From Paragyromitra xinjiangensis (taxonomy: Eukaryota; Ascomycota; Pezizomycetes; Pezizales; Discinaceae): 64,000 nucleotides of DNA. The position numbers and the translations under genes were made by a program. Each line of letters begins with the position of its first letter. The stretch's first letter is position 1. Below, piece by piece: positions 58,890-64,000 of the stretch. Under the pieces are notes generated by a model. That model saw only the letters and a list, made by a program, of their open reading frames with translations, had not been told where the DNA came from and did not search any database. Location: NCBI GenBank assembly GCA_038503065.1, contig JBCAMK010000005.1:1984001-2048000 (forward strand). The letters are read 5' to 3'.

Positions 58890-61540
58890 GAGTTTCTCGA
58901 GGATGTGTAGGGGAGGAAAAAATGTGTAGTAAAGGATTATTAGCTTCTGTAAATGATACTCTTGAATTGACGTTGATACAAAAGAAGAAAGAAACAAAAT
59001 CTTGCTATCCTAGCAATCCTCATTTCCCCGCATGACATGAGGGTATAAATCGAGGGTTACCTGGAGCCAAATGAAGATATTCTTGTACCCAGGAACCGAT
59101 AAACTTATGGTCGGAAATAAATAAATAGGGTCAAATGAAGACGTTTAGTTAGAAATATAAGCCACTTATGCCTTTACTTCATTGAAGTTTGTGTAAGAAA
59201 CATCTTAATAACATTGGATAATCCTGAAATGATATCCGTATAAAGATCCGTTGTGGATGGTGATCATACTATGGAACTGGCCTGGCGGTGTATAGACGCC
59301 ATTATTCGAGCCCGCATAAATAATAAGCCCCCTTTCAAGAAATTGCGCTATGCAAGCAAAGCAAATAGTTTCGTCATCGGCTTCATTGTTCGATACTTGA
59401 GAGGGTAAGATATTTTTAAATAAGGCCCCAAGGAAATAGTCGTCCGATGTAAATGATATTTATTAGGGGGTTTCTTTCTGGATTCTTCCACGCTGCGGTG
59501 GACGGCGAGTTTCTGCAGGCTTTGAAGAGAGTTCCAGAATGGTTTGACCGCTGACATCCCATTGGTCTTGGAAAACATCTTAAAGAGGCCCATGCCAGCA
59601 TGTCGTGGATTTATCTTATCCAAAATAGCTCCATGACTAACGCCTATGCTATGGGTGAGCACCTCGCCCCACTTGCACTGGCTCTCTGGTTTTAAGCACA
59701 CTTAAACGAAGTTAAACGTGCATCGGTCCTGGCTACCGTTGAGTTTTCTTCGGACAATATCCACCTAATCTGCTCTAAGGGTTTCTGAGCCGAATGTCTA
59801 CCCTTGATGAGAGAACTTCATCCATACTAGAGCCACCAATAAACCGAGGGTGATTCCAACTACCCCAGAAGAAGTTCTGATAGTGAGTGGTTTCGACGAG
59901 AGGAGATACCTTGGGCCTTAGTCTCGAAACTTCATGAAACGTCGTTCCTTGATAATTTGAGTGGTAGGGCATGATTTCGTTTAGCAGGAGGTCTTATTTA
60001 TGGATGTTTCAGAGCTTCCTGCGCACGTAGCTCAGCGTGACCTCCTCGCCTCTATTCAGGCTCTTCTCTGACCTTGAATACTTCCAATATCTTCTCCTGT
60101 TGCTTCTTATGCTCTTAATTGTTGAGGAATTAGCTTCAATGCCTCTTGTCCATGGAAGTTTTTGAAATGTCATCCAGCGCCATGTCGCATCAGTCTCGAA
60201 GCTTACAAGATCGGACGAGATATCCTCTTGTTGATGTTATCGGAGATGTTCATTGGGACCAATGTTAGTGAACGTTCGTGCGTCGGCGCTTCCCGGGCTT
60301 TGGAATATTAGTTGAAAATCTCAAGAAGAAATATTTGTTTAGCAATATCTTTGATGCTTAGATAAGATATTCTAGAGGCACCAATCAGGTCAGTTGGTGT
60401 TTATATCTTTGACACTTGTTTAGACCACGTCAAGTTTTTGTCATGCAGGTCAGGATTACCATCTTCCAATAATATCCAGTGTGTCTTAGCCGATTGGAGA
60501 AACATTTTGATCTAAATATATTCGGCGTAGAAACTGCGCCAAATTTCAATAATCTGGTAAGAAGGGATTGGATAACGCAGAAGTATCACAGCTTTGGTTC
60601 AATCAGAGGTTCCGTGTTCCTGGCAGTCTCGGCAACGTGAGAGATGGTTTTTCTCGATGGAGGACTCCTAGACGATAAATTTCGACTCAGACTGGCGAGA
60701 AGCGCGAATGAAGAGGAGAAATAGGCTGGTTATCAGGATGATAGCCAATTGCTGCTATCTAGAGCTGCAACGTGGTGATGAAAGGATTGGATAGGTTCTT
60801 TGGCGGGTGATCGATGCATGCATGTATGTACCTGACAGCGGCACAAGATGAGGAGGGTTGGAGGTAGGGTAACAGCCAATTTCGGATTTCAGGGCCCTGG
60901 CAGCGTTCAGCCAAACTCTCTCCTTCCTACGTAAGACAGCGATATTTCCGTTCTCCAGGTTATCGCCCCACCTTGACATTCCTGTCCCTCTTTCGCGTCT
61001 TGCAGTTGCACTCGTTTTCGCTGCTCCATTCCGTTCTTTCTTTTTTGCATATCGCCTTTTGTTTGTTGGCCGGTTGTTTTGGTGGCTGGTATGTTGCTTG
61101 CCCCCTCCTTTTTTTCCCCAGCCCGGTAAATTAAGGTGCCGGGACTTCGTACAGGGGGCTGGCTGGCCATGAATGAATGAATGAATTTCGTTTGCTTATC
61201 GTTTCTGGGAGGTCCAGTAGTCTATTTCCTCTTCGCCTTTCTTTATTAAACCCCACCGTCTACATACTCTATCTTATCGGAAACCCGTTGTCACTCGTTC
61301 TGTCGCTTCGTCGTTGTTGCCAAACCGCCATTCTGTCGAGAAGCTCGTGACCTCCCTGTGTTCCTGAATCTGGCTGAACTCGGAAGTTGCTGCGCCGCTG
61401 TTGGCTGTTTGGCTACATTTGGAAACACACGAACAAAACCTGCGTCTCCGCTTCGCTTGCTTCGACTTCTACTCCGCTCACGAACCATTCTTCCTGACCG
61501 CTGCTGTTGAGTATATCCAAACTCGATTAACCCTTTGAAA
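58890..61540. other. Gene-free stretch of 2.65 kb with CSI2-like leader
   Basis: No confident gene. On the minus strand, 59348-59972 has two adjacent open frames and a hydrophobic segment in another frame near 59820-59880 (GVVGITLGLLVALVWM), which may be a decayed membrane-protein gene. The last 500 bp are probably the 5' UTR and promoter of the next gene, with (GAAT)4 at 61171-61186. Confidence 0.45.
61171..61186. repeat. (GAAT)4 repeat
   Basis: Four perfect GAAT units in the region upstream of the CSI2-like gene. Confidence 0.8.
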
Positions 61541-62707
61541 ATGAGGGTAAACACATCGCTATTCACTGGCCTCGTCCTGAGCATCCTTGCGACTATGGTC
61601 TTGTCGCAAGACAGCGAGACTACAAACACTCAGACCACAGATGCCCCAGCCACAACACCTACCGCACCTACCACACCTGCCACGCCTACCACGCCTACCA
61701 CAGCAGCTGGAGCACTTCCAACTCTTGATACAGGCGCACTAACTGGCGGCGTGGATCCGACAACGACAACTCAAAAAACATCGACCACCACTAAGGCGGC
61801 TACCACTCGATCTACCACCCAAGTAATCATTACTGGCGGCATCCCAGTCTCGGTCACCGAGTCCGTCCCCGGCCTTACAAGTACCAAACTACCAGCTCTC
61901 CCATCCCTCACCGGAACAACCGCAGGTCTCACTATTCCTACCATCACCGTCCCTCCCACCGCCAATGCACCCTATATGCAAAAGTCTTCCCTTCCCGAAG
62001 GAACCGTATTCATTGCCGTCGGTTCCGCTCTCGCCTTCTTTGCCCTCGCTGTGATCTCCTGGCGTGGCCTTGTCGCTTGGTCTCTCCATCGCTCCGTTAG
62101 GCGTGCGGCTGCCCATGTCAACATCTCTGATACTAAGAACCCAATGCTGCGACCTCCTCCTGGCAGTGGATCAGGCGGCTTCTATGCCGGCGCTGGACCA
62201 GGTTCCCAGCTCTCGCTCGACCACCTTGCAACGTCTCCACGAACTGCGGCTCGCCCCGACGGCCGACAAATGACGCCTAATTCAAGCCTCTTCTTCTCGC
62301 CGACTGCTGGCGCTGGTGCAAACGGTGGAGATCGTCGCTCTGCATATTTACCGGCAGGATATTACGCTTCTGGAGCTCGTGATAGCATGATCATGACGCA
62401 AGGCCCCACCAATGCGTCGCATACCCATCTTCATACTCAATCCATTTCATCAAGGTACGGCGGGCGGAATGTTGGTGTTTCACCACCCGGGTCACCATTA
62501 ATGGGCCCCACTGGACCGGCGGTGAGAGGAAATAGCAGTCATAGCCATGGCCATAATGGGCCTTATGGAGGAGCGCCGCAGTTGAGGGCGAGTGAGAGTC
62601 ATATATCTTTGAGTCTGCCTCCAACCGGGAGGGCACCAAGTGCGTATTTGGAGGATCTTTTTGAGAGCCATCGACAACAACCGGGGCCACAGCATGGGAG
62701 GTATTGA
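61541..62707 (+). CDS. CSI2-like Thr-rich single-pass membrane protein
   Basis: Intronless gene of 388 aa. A signal peptide (VNTSLFTGLVLSILATMVLS) is followed by a Thr/Pro/Ala-rich, presumably O-mannosylated ectodomain with ATPTTPTTAAG-type repeats (to about residue 110). A conserved juxtamembrane motif MQKSSLPEGTVFIAVGSALA leads into one membrane helix (FFALAVISWRGLVAWSL, about residues 157-185). Next comes a basic stop (HRSVRRAA) and a long cytosolic tail rich in Ser, Gly, Pro and His. The juxtamembrane block and the RGLVAWSLxRSV sequence resemble the fungal CSI2 family, whose yeast member is linked to chitin synthase 3 and the vacuole. The function is not established and the name rests on my recollection of that motif. 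Confidence 0.75.
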   Translation: MRVNTSLFTGLVLSILATMVLSQDSETTNTQTTDAPATTPTAPTTPATPTTPTTAAGALPTLDTGALTGGVDPTTTTQKTSTTTKAATTRSTTQVIITGGIPVSVTESVPGLTSTKLPALPSLTGTTAGLTIPTITVPPTANAPYMQKSSLPEGTVFIAVGSALAFFALAVISWRGLVAWSLHRSVRRAAAHVNISDTKNPMLRPPPGSGSGGFYAGAGPGSQLSLDHLATSPRTAARPDGRQMTPNSSLFFSPTAGAGANGGDRRSAYLPAGYYASGARDSMIMTQGPTNASHTHLHTQSISSRYGGRNVGVSPPGSPLMGPTGPAVRGNSSHSHGHNGPYGGAPQLRASESHISLSLPPTGRAPSAYLEDLFESHRQQPGPQHGRY

Positions 62708-64000
62708 TAGTGAGGTTGGTGGCCGCATGTAAAAAGGGAAGGGTGAAGGAAAGGTTCATTTTTCTTAGGTTCAAAAAAGTGTTTTGGCCTGTTCTTTTGA
62801 CCTTTGGTCTTGCATGCTGACTTTAACGGTTTTTTGTTATTATTTGTTATCCCCTCTTTCTGGGCCTTTATGTTTATTATTGTCTTTTACCACGGTTGGT
62901 GCTTTTTGGGAACGGGCGCTCGTCGATGTTTTATATCTATTTCTTGGTCATTTGTACTTTCTCCCATCCTTCCTAGCCTGAGCACAAACTCAAGCTGGTG
63001 ATTAATATTCCCTTTTCCCCCCCCCATCTTTACTTCTTACCTATTTACCCCTGTTTCTTTTCAACGGAACCGCTGAGCGTGTATTGTCTTGATATCCTGT
63101 GTTCTTTGCTCTTCATTGGTGGGGTATGATATGTCATTAATTTTTAGAGAACGGTAGTGATTATCATTCCTGTGAACTTCGGTTCATTCTGGTCTTACTA
63201 CTTGATTTCATTTTTATTGATTGTGATACGTATATACCTCTATGTGGTTTGGTTTTTTTTTCTTATATCGGTGTTACTTTACTCAACTCGGAGCCCTGTG
63301 AAAGCGCTTTACCAGTAGAATGTATTTACTTATTATTTGTAGTGTATGGGGAAACTGAGATTAAGATGAGGGCAGGTGACTGTGAATTAGATTATTTCTT
63401 TTTGGATCTGTGGTTGGGATTGCATGGGGTTTTGTGGGTTGCATTGTGACTGGAGTTTAATTTAGGTAGCTCCTAGTGTCAATGATCATTCTACATCTTT
63501 GTTTTGTGTCATGGGTGGTGTTTGGGGATCTTATTTTTGTTGTGGCTATTTTGAGAGGGATTGCTTCGGTTATACTAAAGCGAACCTACGTTTTCTACAC
63601 TGATTTTCCTGGTCTGCATAGGCGGATCGGTGGAGGTTTCGCGGCATGCTCGAGTGCCCCCAGTGCTAGGTATATAGATCTAAGCGAACAACTTTATCTA
63701 GGGATTATCGTACTTTAGGAATGATTTTGTGAGAGTACATTATTGTTTGGGGTATAGTTCTCCGTACTAGCTGGATGCTTTGATTAGGCCTTGTGTACGA
63801 CTTTTCCTTATTTGACATAAAACCACCTTTTCTGTATATGTGGTTGGTCTATGTTAGTTACTGAGTCCAACAGATCCGACAAGATATAAGGTCGCCCAAG
63901 AGTTCGGGAAGAAGGTCTAGATTACCAAAGAACATGTAAAAAACCCAAGCGTGTGGCGGGTTCTACTTCCAAGGAAGGAAAGTTAGTGTAGCCTTAGGCT
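62708..64000. other. Intergenic, right end of window
   Basis: The 3' UTR of the CSI2-like gene followed by T-rich sequence. The short frames (62784-63718) are hydrophobic low-complexity strings and I see no supported gene. Confidence 0.55.

Noticed and set aside
59348..59972. Two adjacent minus-strand frames that might form a membrane-protein gene
   Set aside because: The hydrophobic stretch is in a different frame with stops upstream; at best a decayed gene.
1..64000. CRISPR arrays, bacterial insertion sequences, operons or a secondary-metabolite cluster
   Set aside because: The window is fungal; no spaced direct repeats, transposase frame or polyketide/peptide synthase was seen.

Overview
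This window comes from the nuclear genome of a filamentous ascomycete (Pezizomycotina). The genes are split by many short introns, mostly about 50 to 75 nt, with GT-AG borders and CTAAC-like branch points. They encode eukaryotic core machinery (nuclear pore, COP9 signalosome, condensin, 26S proteasome, EMC, SET1/COMPASS) together with typical filamentous-fungal proteins (sphingolipid C9-methyltransferase, a CBM1 protein, nitronate monooxygenase). A leotiomycete-like relative is possible, but I cannot fix the class from the sequence alone.

Layout. 0.5-6.3 kb: NUP188 (+). 7.1-8.8 kb: CSN2 (+). 9.9-11.5 kb: an unrecognised, possibly mitochondrial protein (-). 12.7-15.7 kb: a cation/Ca2+ exchanger (-), divergent from the condensin kleisin BRN1 (+, 16.2-18.8 kb). 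20.1-22.0 kb: proteasome RPN3 (-). 23.1-23.7 kb: a six-exon LSM5 (-), divergent from a DEDDy 3'-5' exonuclease (+, to 26.1 kb). 27.8-29.6 kb: sphingolipid C9-methyltransferase (+). 31.0-33.3 kb: an accessory-looking divergent pair, an orphan protein (-) and an F-box/ankyrin protein (+). 34.0-38.2 kb: PCC1, an MPO1-like protein and a nitronate monooxygenase (all -). 39.3-41.0 kb: a CUE/Smr-domain protein resembling CUE2 (+), then tRNA-Gly(UCC). 42.1-45.0 kb: EMC1 (-), then tRNA-Val(CAC) (-). 47.7-51.5 kb: SET1 (+), preceded by a microsatellite-rich leader. 52.6-53.2 kb: TRM112 (-). From 53 to 61.5 kb the window is gene-poor, holding only a small putative GPI-anchored protein (-) and a CBM1 secreted protein (+). 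61.5-62.7 kb: a CSI2-like Thr-rich membrane protein (+).

Most neighbours are unrelated housekeeping genes, and I found no convincing new multi-gene system. The notable points are gene-structure oddities forced by protein conservation (a 5-nt last coding exon in TRM112, GTCCG splice donors, a probable GC-AG intron, stop-free 3n introns in SET1 and the exonuclease), an over-represented intergenic palindrome TACATGTA, and several orphan or secreted proteins. Exon joins were worked out by hand from reading phase, splice signals and family conservation.
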